Assembly (NCBI GenBank): GCA_039679375.1
Contig: JBDKVA010000114.1
Span: 1-29,391 of the forward strand
Length of the DNA stretch: 29,391 nucleotides
Source of the DNA: JBDKVA01 sp039679375
GTDB lineage: Bacteria; Bacillota; Clostridia; Acetivibrionales; DTU013
Direction: 5' to 3'
Below the pieces are notes generated by a model, which was given only the letters and a program-made list of their open reading frames with translations, did not search any database and was not told the DNA's origin. The number at the start of each line of letters is the position of its first letter. Position 1 is the stretch's first letter. Below, piece after piece: positions 7,874 to 15,497 of this stretch. The position numbers were made by a program, and so were the translations under genes.

Positions 7874-9022
7874 ATGTTTAATCAGCCTTTGTTTAAGATG
7901 GAAGAAGGTATAAAGACCTGTTGGGCAAGTCCTGAGAATCAAAAAGCAGAAAAGGGTAAAGGGGCGCAGCTGAAAGGCGGAAGAAAGGGGCGTCCATCTT
8001 TTCCTTTGGATTCAAAAGAAAGTGTGGTTTTAGCGGAAGCTAAGGGGAAAAGTGGAACCATTCGCCGTATTTGGATAACCATCAGTGATCGGAGTGTAAA
8101 GATGTTACGGGGGATACGTTTGGATTTTTATTGGGATGGTTCTGATAAGCCGGCAGTATCTGCACCTATAGGAGATTTCTTCGGTGTGGGCTTAGGAAAA
8201 ATGATTCCCTTTCAATCCGCGTTTTTTTCAAATCCGGAGGGCAGAAGCTTTAACTGCAATATTCCCATGCCTTTTAAGACAGGAATGAAATTGGTTGTGA
8301 CTAATGAAACGGATGAAAAGTTAAGATTGTTTTTTTATGATGTAGATTATACACTGGGAGATCAACATGGGAATGATGTGCTGTATTTTCATGCATGTTT
8401 TCGGAGAGAAAATCCCACAACATTAAAAGATGATTATCAGATATTGCCCGGGATTACCGGAAAAGGGCGGTTCTTAGGTTGCAATATAGGTGTTAAAGTA
8501 AATCAGGAGTTTTATACCACGACATGGTGGGGAGAAGGAGAAGTGAAAGTTTATCTTGACGGAGATCAGGATTTCCCGACCCTGGTCGGTACAGGCACAG
8601 AAGATTATATTGGCACAGCCTGGGGACAAGGCAGATATGATCATTTATACCAGGGATGTCCTGTTGCTGATCGTCTTGCCGGAGAATATTGCTTCTATCG
8701 TTCTCATATATTGGATCCTATTTATTTCTATCAAGATATTCGTGTAACCATTCAACAGATTGGGTATTGCGGTACGGAAGATAAAGCCTTTTTTCACTAT
8801 CACGAAAGAGAAATTTTGAACAATGATGGTGAACAAGTTGACTTTTCACTTAAAAAAGACGGCGGCTTAATCTTTGAACGACATGACGATTTTTCAAGCT
8901 GTGCATATTTCTATTTAAACAGTCCTGCCAATGATTTGCCGGAACTGCCTGCGCTGAACAAAAGACTTGAAGGGATGGCCGGTGTTTGGATAAATCGTAA
9001 GGATGAGCCAGGAAATGAGTAA
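7874..9022 (+). CDS. GH172 (DUF2961) glycoside hydrolase
   Basis: A 382-residue protein of the DUF2961 family, now glycoside hydrolase family 172, whose characterised members act on fructofuranosides or arabinofuranosides (for example difructose dianhydride I synthase/hydrolase). Hallmarks seen are FYWDGSDKPAVSAPIGDFFG near residue 90, GTGTEDYIGTAWGQG (239-253, with Glu243 a likely catalytic residue by family position) and FYRSHILDPIYF. No signal peptide is seen, so it is probably intracellular. The start at 7874 has AAGGAG 10 nt upstream; the frame is open to 7811. It is a lone carbohydrate gene with no sugar transporter beside it. Its T-rich codon use differs from its neighbours, and it sits next to an apparent integration scar, so horizontal origin is possible. 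Confidence 0.85.
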   Translation: MFNQPLFKMEEGIKTCWASPENQKAEKGKGAQLKGGRKGRPSFPLDSKESVVLAEAKGKSGTIRRIWITISDRSVKMLRGIRLDFYWDGSDKPAVSAPIGDFFGVGLGKMIPFQSAFFSNPEGRSFNCNIPMPFKTGMKLVVTNETDEKLRLFFYDVDYTLGDQHGNDVLYFHACFRRENPTTLKDDYQILPGITGKGRFLGCNIGVKVNQEFYTTTWWGEGEVKVYLDGDQDFPTLVGTGTEDYIGTAWGQGRYDHLYQGCPVADRLAGEYCFYRSHILDPIYFYQDIRVTIQQIGYCGTEDKAFFHYHEREILNNDGEQVDFSLKKDGGLIFERHDDFSSCAYFYLNSPANDLPELPALNKRLEGMAGVWINRKDEPGNE

Positions 9023-9106
9023 TGATTTATGGCATTCTGTTGAAAGGCAGCGGCACACTTGGCCGAAACACCTTTGATAAAAAACAAGGTAGATAGAATA
9101 AGAAAA

Positions 9107-9115
9107 TGGTATAAT
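9107..9115 (+). promoter_or_regulatory. extended -10 promoter for the larA-like gene
   Basis: TGGTATAAT (9107-9115) is a perfect -10 with an upstream TGn extension. No convincing -35 is seen at the right distance. It lies about 95 nt before the start codon. Confidence 0.5.
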
Positions 9116-9210
9116 AGATGAAAGTTTAAGGGGTTTTTTAGGAACATAAGAAAAAGTTGTTGCTTAGTAAATTTATTGCCCGCCTGCGGCAGCGGCAGAT
9201 GGAGGTACAT

Positions 9211-10470
9211 GTGAATATAAGCGTTGGCTTCGGCAAAGGTAAAATGGATTTTGATGTAGACGAAAAAAGGGTTATGGGAATACTCCAGCCCAACAGTGTT
9301 AATATTGGTTTGACAGGTAAAGACGAAGTAAAAAGAGCTCTGGATAACCCCATAGGTTCTGCCAGATTGAAAGACATCGTAAAGCCGGGTGAAAAGATCG
9401 TTATCATTACGAGTGACATCACAAGGCCTATGCCGAGCAAGCTTGTCATTCCTGAATTGCTGGATGAACTCGGACAGGCTGGTATCAATTTAATAGATAT
9501 TACGATAGTTTTTGCTCTGGGAAGCCACAGGAAGCATACGGCAGATGAGATGAAATACCTGGTTGGGGATGAGGTCTATTCCAAAATCAAATGCATCGAC
9601 AGCGATACAAATGATTGCGTGCATATGGGCGTCACATCATTCGGGACCCCGGTTGATATATTCAGAGTTGTGGCAGAGGCCGACAGAAGGATATGCCTCG
9701 GTAACATAGAGTACCACTACTTTGCAGGTTACAGTGGAGGAGCAAAAGCGATCATGCCCGGTGTTTCCACAAGAGCAGCCATTCAGGCGAATCACAGCAA
9801 AATGGTTCTGGAAGAAGCAAAAGCGGGAGAGATAAGTATAAACCCCGTCAGGCGCGATATTGACGAAGTATTAAATTTTGTCCATGTTGATTTCATCCTG
9901 AATGTTGTGCTGGATGAGCATAAAGCCATCATAAAAGCTGTCGCAGGACATCCTGTTCTGGCGCACAGGGAAGGATGCTCTTTTCTGGATAAACTGTATA
10001 AGGTTAAATTAAAGAAGCGTGCAGATATCGCAGTAGTATCACCGGGAGGTTATCCGAAAGATATCAACCTGTATCAGGCACAGAAAGCGCTCGATAATTC
10101 CAAGCATGCCGTTCGTGACGGCGGCATCATTATTCTGGCTGCCAGCTGCAAGGAAGGCTTCGGAGAAGAAGTCTTTGAAAAATGGATCAACCAGGCTCAG
10201 ACCTCGAAGGATCTGATCGATGAAATACAAAGGAATTTTAAGCTGGGCGGACATAAAGCCGCTGCGATTGCCATGGTCCTTGAGAAATGCAAGATATATC
10301 TTGTCTCGGAGCTTGACGGCAACCTGGTAGAAAAAGCTTTTATGAAGCCGTATAAAAGTATTCAGAAGGCTTTGGAAGATGCGACCCTGGAATTGGGGAA
10401 GGATAGCAGCATTGTTATTATGCCATATGGTGGTTCTACACTCCCTGATACCTCCGATCAACCGAAATAA
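9211..10470 (+). CDS. larA: LarA-family nickel-dependent racemase/epimerase (DUF2088)
   Basis: 419 residues, close to the 420 or so of lactate racemase. LarA swaps the chirality of 2-hydroxy acids using the nickel-pincer cofactor NPN. Equivalents of key Lactobacillus plantarum residues are visible: Arg72 in SDITRP, His106 in GSHRKHT, His169 and Lys179 in EYHYFAGYSGGAKAIMPG (the lysine that binds the cofactor covalently) and His195 in ANHSKM. The GTG start at 9211 is chosen for GGAGGT 4-5 nt upstream; ATGs at 9157 and 9199 lack a site. LarB, LarC and LarE, needed to make the cofactor, are not in the window. Many LarA homologues act on acids other than lactate, so the substrate is open. Confidence 0.85.
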   Translation: MNISVGFGKGKMDFDVDEKRVMGILQPNSVNIGLTGKDEVKRALDNPIGSARLKDIVKPGEKIVIITSDITRPMPSKLVIPELLDELGQAGINLIDITIVFALGSHRKHTADEMKYLVGDEVYSKIKCIDSDTNDCVHMGVTSFGTPVDIFRVVAEADRRICLGNIEYHYFAGYSGGAKAIMPGVSTRAAIQANHSKMVLEEAKAGEISINPVRRDIDEVLNFVHVDFILNVVLDEHKAIIKAVAGHPVLAHREGCSFLDKLYKVKLKKRADIAVVSPGGYPKDINLYQAQKALDNSKHAVRDGGIIILAASCKEGFGEEVFEKWINQAQTSKDLIDEIQRNFKLGGHKAAAIAMVLEKCKIYLVSELDGNLVEKAFMKPYKSIQKALEDATLELGKDSSIVIMPYGGSTLPDTSDQPK

Positions 10471-10513
10471 TTCCCGATTATTTTGGTAATAATGTTCTGA
10501 AGGAGGGATTGAT

Positions 10514-11212
10514 GTGAGTGATGATATAGTGAAAAAGAGTATATTTAAAAGATGGTGGCTTTGGGCAATTGCTGTAATAGTTGTAATCGCAGCTACAAGC
10601 GGCCTTAATAAAAATACTCAAAACAATCAGTCGCAATTACCAGGGACAGCACAAAATAATACGACCATTAACAATACTGCCGCTCCTCAGAACACAGCAC
10701 CCGCCATAACCGGAGAAGGTACGAAGATTGCTGATTCATATAAGGAAGGTATGTACAAAACAGGTGCTGATCTTCCGGCAGGGGAATATATCATTATCAG
10801 CGAAGGACTTTTACCGGCTTATTACCAGGTATCGTCCGACAGTTCGGGCAGTTTGGAAAGTATTGTTTCAAACGATAATTTTAGCGGCAATCGTTATATT
10901 ACCGTAAAGGAAGGACAATATCTGGAGATAAGGGGATCCAGGGCATATGCTTTGGATAAGGCGCCAGGCTTGAAACCGGCAGACGGCAAATATGGGGAAG
11001 GCATGTACAAAGTCGGCAAGGACATTGATGCGGGGGAGTATAAGGTGACACCGGAGGAAGGCGCTGTTTCGAGCTATGTGGAAGTTGCAAAAGATTCTAA
11101 GGGTACATTGGACAGTATCGTCTCAAATGACAATTTTCAGGCCGAAAAATATATTACTATGAAAGATGGGCAATATATCAAGCTGGTCGGTTGTTATATC
11201 AATACGAAATGA
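10514..11212 (+). CDS. membrane-anchored protein with two tandem repeats
   Basis: 232 residues starting at GTG 10514, with AGGAGGG upstream. Residues 14-29 form one membrane segment (WWLWAIAVIVVIAATS) after a short basic cytoplasmic tail. An Asn/Gln/Thr-rich linker (33-68) follows, then two copies of a repeat of about 72 residues outside the cell (about 76-147 and 160-232). Both copies contain GMYKxGxDxxAGEY, SIVSNDNF and YIT-K-GQY. I recognise the repeat as one widespread in hypothetical proteins of Firmicutes, but no function is known to me. It follows the larA-like gene by 43 nt and is closed by a strong terminator, so the two probably share an mRNA. Confidence 0.8.
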   Translation: MSDDIVKKSIFKRWWLWAIAVIVVIAATSGLNKNTQNNQSQLPGTAQNNTTINNTAAPQNTAPAITGEGTKIADSYKEGMYKTGADLPAGEYIIISEGLLPAYYQVSSDSSGSLESIVSNDNFSGNRYITVKEGQYLEIRGSRAYALDKAPGLKPADGKYGEGMYKVGKDIDAGEYKVTPEEGAVSSYVEVAKDSKGTLDSIVSNDNFQAEKYITMKDGQYIKLVGCYINTK

Positions 11213-11257
11213 GCAGGGATAAATCGGAATAGATTATAAAAAACCTTAAACTATAGT

Positions 11258-11295
11258 ATATAGGGCGGTATATAAACACTGCCCTATATTTTTTT
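11258..11295 (+). terminator. rho-independent terminator
   Basis: A 12-bp stem (11258-11269 with 11278-11289, one G-U pair) around an 8-nt loop is followed by a run of seven T. It ends the larA-like/repeat protein transcript. Confidence 0.92.
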
Positions 11296-11340
11296 GATGG
11301 AGCATAGCGGAGTCGGCACAACACCATACCTTATTCTTCA

Positions 11341-11369
11341 TTGCCAGAATCAGGCAATACATATATAAT
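11341..11369 (+). promoter_or_regulatory. promoter of buk-ptb-ilvN
   Basis: TTGCCA (11341-11346) and a perfect TATAAT (11364-11369) are 17 bp apart. TTGCC and GGCAA (11353-11357) form a small inverted repeat over the -35, which could be an operator (inference). Confidence 0.75.
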
Positions 11370-11392
11370 ATAATTAGAAGGAGCTGGTTTGT

Positions 11393-12463
11393 ATGGCTTA
11401 TTTCATGCTTGTTATAAATCCAGGCTCAACATCTACCAAAATCGCTATCTTCCAGGATGAAACACCGGTATTTACAGAAACGTTGAAACACTCAACAGCG
11501 GATGTTTCGAATTATTCTCGCATTTATGAGCAGCTGGATTTCAGGAAAGAAGTTATATTGCAGACTTTAAAAGACAAGAGCTTTGATACCGGCTTATTGC
11601 ATGCCGCCGTAGGAAGAGGAGGGTTATTAAAGCCAGTCGAAAGCGGTACATACGAAGTGAATGACTTGATGGTACATGATCTTAAAATCGGTGTACAGGG
11701 TCAGCATGCCTCAAATCTTGGCGGCATCCTTGCATATGAAATTGCAAAGCCATTAAAGATCCCGGCGCATATCGTCGACCCTGTCGTAGTCGATGAAATG
11801 GAAGAAGTGGCGAAATTGACGGGTTTGCCGGAAATTGAGAGAAAGAGCATATTCCATGCATTGAACCAGAAGGCTGTTGCAAGAAGATATGCCGCAGAAA
11901 AAGGAAAAAACTACAATGAGCTGGACCTGATCGTAGTGCATATGGGCGGCGGCATCACGATCGGCGCGCACAGGCATGGCAGAGTGATAGACGTCAATGA
12001 TGCACTGGACGGTGAAGGCCCATTCTCGCCGGACCGGTCGGGGGGGCTTCCTGCAAGGCGTGTAGTGGAGATGTGTTTCAGTGGAAAATATACTCAGGAT
12101 CAAATGCACAGGAAAATTGCCGGACAGGGAGGGTATGTCGCCTACTTCGACACAAATGATGCCAGACTGGTTGAAAAGGCTGCATCTGAAGGAGATAAAC
12201 GGCCACAGCTGGTGCAGGAGGCTATGGTATATCAGATTGCAGAAGAGATTGGAAAAAGCGCTGTTGCGCTTTCAGGTAAAGTGGATGCAATCCTCCTGAC
12301 AGGAGGGTTGGCTTTCAGCAATAAAATCGTCGGCAGTATAAGGGAGAGGATTGAATTCATAGCACCGGTTTTCACTTATCCGGGAGAAAATGAAATGCTT
12401 GCTTTGGCACAAGGCTGCCTAAGGGTTCTGACAGGTGCCGAGAAGGCTAAGGAATATAAATAA
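11393..12463 (+). CDS. buk: butyrate kinase
   Basis: 356 residues, the usual length. It makes ATP from butyryl phosphate and ADP in the last step of butyrate fermentation, or acts on branched acyl phosphates. The N-terminal phosphate loop is LVINPGSTSTKIAIF. The acetokinase-family core is VHMGGGITIGAHRHGRVIDV followed by GEGPFSPDRSGGLP. ILLTGGLAFSN forms the adenosine-binding part. AAGGAG lies 10 nt before the ATG. It is first in a unit with ptb and ilvN; in many clostridia ptb comes before buk, so the order is reversed here. With ilvN in the unit, branched-chain substrates (isobutyrate, isovalerate) are a fair alternative. Confidence 0.93.
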   Translation: MAYFMLVINPGSTSTKIAIFQDETPVFTETLKHSTADVSNYSRIYEQLDFRKEVILQTLKDKSFDTGLLHAAVGRGGLLKPVESGTYEVNDLMVHDLKIGVQGQHASNLGGILAYEIAKPLKIPAHIVDPVVVDEMEEVAKLTGLPEIERKSIFHALNQKAVARRYAAEKGKNYNELDLIVVHMGGGITIGAHRHGRVIDVNDALDGEGPFSPDRSGGLPARRVVEMCFSGKYTQDQMHRKIAGQGGYVAYFDTNDARLVEKAASEGDKRPQLVQEAMVYQIAEEIGKSAVALSGKVDAILLTGGLAFSNKIVGSIRERIEFIAPVFTYPGENEMLALAQGCLRVLTGAEKAKEYK

Positions 12464-12503
12464 TACCAGCGTATTAAGCCAATAAAGTTCTCAAAGATGA
12501 TTG

Positions 12504-12523
12504 CGGAGCGTCAACATGCTCCG
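12504..12523 (+). repeat. hairpin in the buk-ptb gap
   Basis: CGGAGC (12504-12509) pairs with GCTCCG (12518-12523) around an 8-nt loop, just before the G-rich ribosome binding region of ptb. It could set relative ptb expression or mRNA stability. No T-run follows. Confidence 0.45.
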
Positions 12524-12542
12524 GGGAGGAATGGGGGGTCAT

Positions 12543-13439
12543 ATGATACATAAGCTCGATGAACTTGAAACGTTGATCGTTGGCAAGCCAAAAGGCAGGA
12601 TCGCTATAGTAGCCGCCCACGATGACAATGTTCTGGCTTCCATTAAGGAAGCTTATGAAAAAGGTTATGTTGAACCGATCCTGATAGGAGACAAAGAAAA
12701 AATATTCAAAATATCGGATGAGATAGGTCTGGATGTTTCGGGAATGAATATCATCAAGGAATTGGAAGATACCCAAAGCGCGCGTATTGCCGTAAACATG
12801 GTCAACAACAGGGAGGCCGATATTCTAATGAAGGGTTTCATACATACAGCAGAGCTTTTAAAGGTAGTACTGGATAAGGAAAATGGACTTCGTACAAAAA
12901 ATCTTATCAGCCTGCTACATGTATTTGAGGTAGAATCCTATGGAAAACTGCTCATGGTAACAGATGCAGGAATCAACATAAATCCTGACCTCAAGCAAAA
13001 AGCCGAAATTATTCAGAATGCGGTCAATGTTGCAGCGATACTCGGGATGGAAAAGCCGAAGGTCGCTGTTCTATCTGCGGTTGAAGTGGTGAACCCGTCG
13101 ATTGAGAGCACGGTATCAGCTGCTGCACTTTCAAAGATGGCACAGAGGGGACAGATCGTGAATTGCCTGGTTGACGGCCCTCTGGCTATGGACAATGCGA
13201 TAAGTACCGGAGCGGCACACCATAAAAACATTGATAGCGAAGTGGCCGGAGACGCGGATATTCTGATGGTTCCAAATATTGAGTCGGGCAACATCCTTGT
13301 CAAAACTCTTGGTTTTTTATACAAGTCCAGATCGTGTTCCGTACTTGCCGGCGCAAAAGTACCGATTGTAATCACCTCAAGAGCAGACGGCAGTTCAGCT
13401 AAATATTATTCGATCATACTGTCACTTGCTCTACTGTAA
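12543..13439 (+). CDS. ptb: phosphate butyryltransferase
   Basis: 298 residues of the phosphate acetyl/butyryltransferase family. It exchanges CoA for phosphate on butyryl-CoA to feed the kinase encoded upstream. Typical stretches are EADILMKGFIHTAELLKVVL, LISLLHVFEVESYGKLLMVTDAGIN and GDADILMVPNIESGNILVKTL. The frame opens further upstream, but the ATG at 12543 (MIHKLDELE) gives the family length and has a GGGGGG tract 4 nt before it and GGAGG a little further up. The ATG at 12531 would sit directly on that GGAGG. A phosphate acetyltransferase-like activity is the nearest alternative, unlikely given buk beside it. Confidence 0.9.
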   Translation: MIHKLDELETLIVGKPKGRIAIVAAHDDNVLASIKEAYEKGYVEPILIGDKEKIFKISDEIGLDVSGMNIIKELEDTQSARIAVNMVNNREADILMKGFIHTAELLKVVLDKENGLRTKNLISLLHVFEVESYGKLLMVTDAGININPDLKQKAEIIQNAVNVAAILGMEKPKVAVLSAVEVVNPSIESTVSAAALSKMAQRGQIVNCLVDGPLAMDNAISTGAAHHKNIDSEVAGDADILMVPNIESGNILVKTLGFLYKSRSCSVLAGAKVPIVITSRADGSSAKYYSIILSLALL

Positions 13440-13473
13440 AATTGAGAATATAAAAAATTAGGAGGATAAACAG

Positions 13474-13962
13474 ATGGCAAATCAAATTTTTTCAATATGG
13501 GTTGAGAATCAGATGGGTGTTCTTTCCAAGGTGGCTGCCATATTCGGGGAAGCCGGTTTAAACATAGACAGCGTGGCTGTAGGTAATACAGAAAAAACTG
13601 CCGTGAGCAGGATCACGATCGTTACGGATGGTTCGGAAGAATCCGTGGCGACCCTTATTTCCAAAATGAATGAATGCACCAACCTGGTGAAGGTAAAAAG
13701 GATAACAGACGACAGTTCAGTGCAAAGGGAACTGGCTCTCATCATGGTGGAAGCACCTGAAGCAAAAAGACAGGACATCATAACGATTGCCGATATATTC
13801 AGAGGGCAGGTCGTGGATGTGGGTTTACGCACGATGACGCTTGAAATAAGCGGCACTCCGGATAAAATACAGGCGATGGACGACCTTTTGAGGCCTTTTG
13901 GCATACGCGAGATCGTCCGCACAGGAATTATTGCGATAGACAGGGGAACCCGGACGGAATAG
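13474..13962 (+). CDS. ilvN: acetolactate synthase small (regulatory) subunit
   Basis: 162 residues, the normal size. An N-terminal ACT domain (about 4-75) contains FSIWVENQMGVLSKVAAIFG and LNIDSVAVG, the fold that binds valine for feedback inhibition. The C-terminal ALS_ss_C domain (about 83-158) contains ELALIMVEAP and IREIVRTGIIAIDRG. AGGAGG lies upstream of the ATG. The catalytic subunit IlvB is not beside it, which is odd, since the two are usually adjacent. It follows ptb by 34 nt and likely shares its mRNA, linking branched-chain amino acid synthesis to short-chain acyl phosphate metabolism. The symbol could equally be ilvH. Confidence 0.9.
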   Translation: MANQIFSIWVENQMGVLSKVAAIFGEAGLNIDSVAVGNTEKTAVSRITIVTDGSEESVATLISKMNECTNLVKVKRITDDSSVQRELALIMVEAPEAKRQDIITIADIFRGQVVDVGLRTMTLEISGTPDKIQAMDDLLRPFGIREIVRTGIIAIDRGTRTE

Positions 13963-13984
13963 GATGACCAGCCCGACTTTCCAA

Positions 13985-14013
13985 ATGACAATAACGGATA
14001 AATATAGTATAAT
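13985..14013 (+). promoter_or_regulatory. promoter of the aldo/keto reductase gene
   Basis: ATGACA (13985-13990) and TATAAT (14008-14013) have a 17-bp spacer. The start codon is about 90 nt on. No terminator was seen between ilvN and this promoter. Confidence 0.7.
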
Positions 14014-14104
14014 TTCTATAGGCCATGAAATAAGATAACTATATATTCTTTTATTAAATCACTGCCGATATATGACACATTATGAAAAGGAGAGCACATA
14101 AGAT

Positions 14105-15259
14105 ATGCAATACAGAAAATTTGGAAAACTGGGGTTTGATGTATCCGCCTTCGGCATTGGCTGCATGCGCCTGCCTCTTAAACTGCTGGCTGACGGGAAA
14201 ACGGAATATGGGCAGATCGATGAAGAAAAAGCAATAGCCATGATCCGCTATGCAATTGATCATGGAGTAAACTATGTGGATACTGCCTATACATATCACG
14301 AAGAAAACAGCGAGAGAGTGGTAGGCAAGGCATTGAAGGACGGTTATCGCGGAAGGACAATGCTGGCAACGAAGCTGCCTGTCTGGAAAGCCGAAAAGAC
14401 TGAGGATTTTGAACGGATGCTTGATGAGCAGCTGGATAAGCTGCAAACGGACCATATTGATTTTTATCTTCTTCACACCTTGAACAGGGAAATATGGTCC
14501 AAGGCTAAAGCTATGGGTGTTCTTGGCTTCCTTGACAGGGTTAAGGCGTCGGGGAAGATAAAATATGCAGGTTTTTCCTTCCATGACCAGCTTGATGTTT
14601 TTAAAGAAATTATAGACTCATATGACAAATGGGATATGTGTCAGGTGCAGTTCAACATATTGGACGAGCATAAGCAGGCAGGGATAGAAGGTATCGGGTA
14701 TGCCGCTTCCAGGGGTATTCCCATTGTGATTATGGAGCCGCTGCGGGGCGGCAGCCTGGCAAACATTTCCAACGATATAAAAGCTATCTGGGATAAGACA
14801 GGAATGAAACGCAGCCATATAGAATGGGCATTCCGTTGGATATGCAATCATCCGGAGGTTACGGTTGTCTTAAGCGGAGTCAGTACAATGGAACAGCTGA
14901 AGGACAATATCAGGATATTTGAAAACGCCCTGCCCAATTCCATGAGTGAACAGGAACTGGCTATAGTAAACGAAGTCCAGAAATGCTATAAGAGCAGGAT
15001 CAAGGTAGGTTGCACGGGCTGCAGGTATTGCATGCCATGCCCGTCCGGAGTTGACATACCAGGCATTTTCGGCCGGTATGACGATGCGATGCTGTTTGAT
15101 ACGCTGGAAGACCACAGGGTAAAATATAAAAGGAGTATCATCGGGAAAGGAAAGGATCCGTCGCAGTGCGCCGAGTGCGGCCATTGTGAAAGTGTCTGCC
15201 CGCAGCACATCAGTATCATCGAAAAGCTGAAAGAGGCTCATGACGTTCTGGGTTCCTGA
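14105..15259 (+). CDS. aldo/keto reductase with C-terminal 4Fe-4S ferredoxin-like domain
   Basis: 384 residues. Residues 1-310 form an NAD(P)H-dependent aldo/keto reductase barrel. The catalytic tetrad is visible as Asp59 and Tyr64 (VDTAYTYH), Lys90 (LATKLP) and His124 (FYLLHTLN). The tail has two cysteine clusters, CTGCRYCMPCP and CAECGHCESVCP, suited to two 4Fe-4S centres. This two-domain layout is common in anaerobes, where the tail may pass electrons to or from the barrel; the substrate is unknown. AAAGGAG lies 12 nt before the ATG, a long spacing. It appears to be a single-gene transcript with its own promoter. Confidence 0.9.
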   Translation: MQYRKFGKLGFDVSAFGIGCMRLPLKLLADGKTEYGQIDEEKAIAMIRYAIDHGVNYVDTAYTYHEENSERVVGKALKDGYRGRTMLATKLPVWKAEKTEDFERMLDEQLDKLQTDHIDFYLLHTLNREIWSKAKAMGVLGFLDRVKASGKIKYAGFSFHDQLDVFKEIIDSYDKWDMCQVQFNILDEHKQAGIEGIGYAASRGIPIVIMEPLRGGSLANISNDIKAIWDKTGMKRSHIEWAFRWICNHPEVTVVLSGVSTMEQLKDNIRIFENALPNSMSEQELAIVNEVQKCYKSRIKVGCTGCRYCMPCPSGVDIPGIFGRYDDAMLFDTLEDHRVKYKRSIIGKGKDPSQCAECGHCESVCPQHISIIEKLKEAHDVLGS

Positions 15260-15287
15260 CCTGAGTATGCCTTTTTTCGCGTTGTGT

Positions 15288-15316
15288 TTGACAAATGATA
15301 AATTTCATGATAATTT
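15288..15316 (+). promoter_or_regulatory. promoter of the ECF-transporter leader
   Basis: A perfect TTGACA (15288-15293) is 17 bp from TAATTT (15311-15316), which has a TGn extension (TGA). Transcription would start near 15323 and give a leader of about 175 nt. Confidence 0.65.
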
Positions 15317-15326
15317 GTAATAGTAT

Positions 15327-15497
15327 AAAAACCATGAAGGTTTTAACTGCATAAAAAGCGAACAAAACGAAGGCTGAATAAAGCGATATAAGCAAATAAA
15401 TGAAACCATGAAGGGATTCTGTATGAAACAGATCTTTTTATGGTTTTTTGTTTACCATGCAGGAAAAATTTTATCAATTGCGAAATGAGGTAATTGT
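15327..15497 (+). promoter_or_regulatory. structured leader, candidate riboswitch or attenuator
   Basis: The leader opens with a hairpin AAAACC-ATGAA-GGTTTT (15328-15344) and ends with an intrinsic terminator (15403-15449). The 12-mer AAACCATGAAGG occurs in both (15329-15340 and 15403-15414), so the terminator's 3' arm could pair with either copy. The A/G-rich stretch between them (15350-15400) could form a ligand pocket. It does not match the THF, TPP, FMN, cobalamin or preQ1-I consensus as I know them. Confidence 0.5.
15403..15449 (+). terminator. leader terminator upstream of the ECF S component
   Basis: Positions 15403-15418 pair without a break with 15431-15446 (16 pairs, of which about four are G-U), over a 12-nt loop, followed by T-rich sequence (TTTTTTGTTT). 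It lies 49 nt before the start codon, so readthrough would be needed for expression. Confidence 0.7.

Noticed and set aside
13440..13473. T-box or leader-peptide attenuator before ilvN
   Set aside because: The gap is only 34 nt and contains no T-box sequence or hairpin.
15317..15497. THF, TPP, FMN, cobalamin or preQ1-I riboswitch
   Set aside because: The conserved core words of these classes are not seen in the leader.
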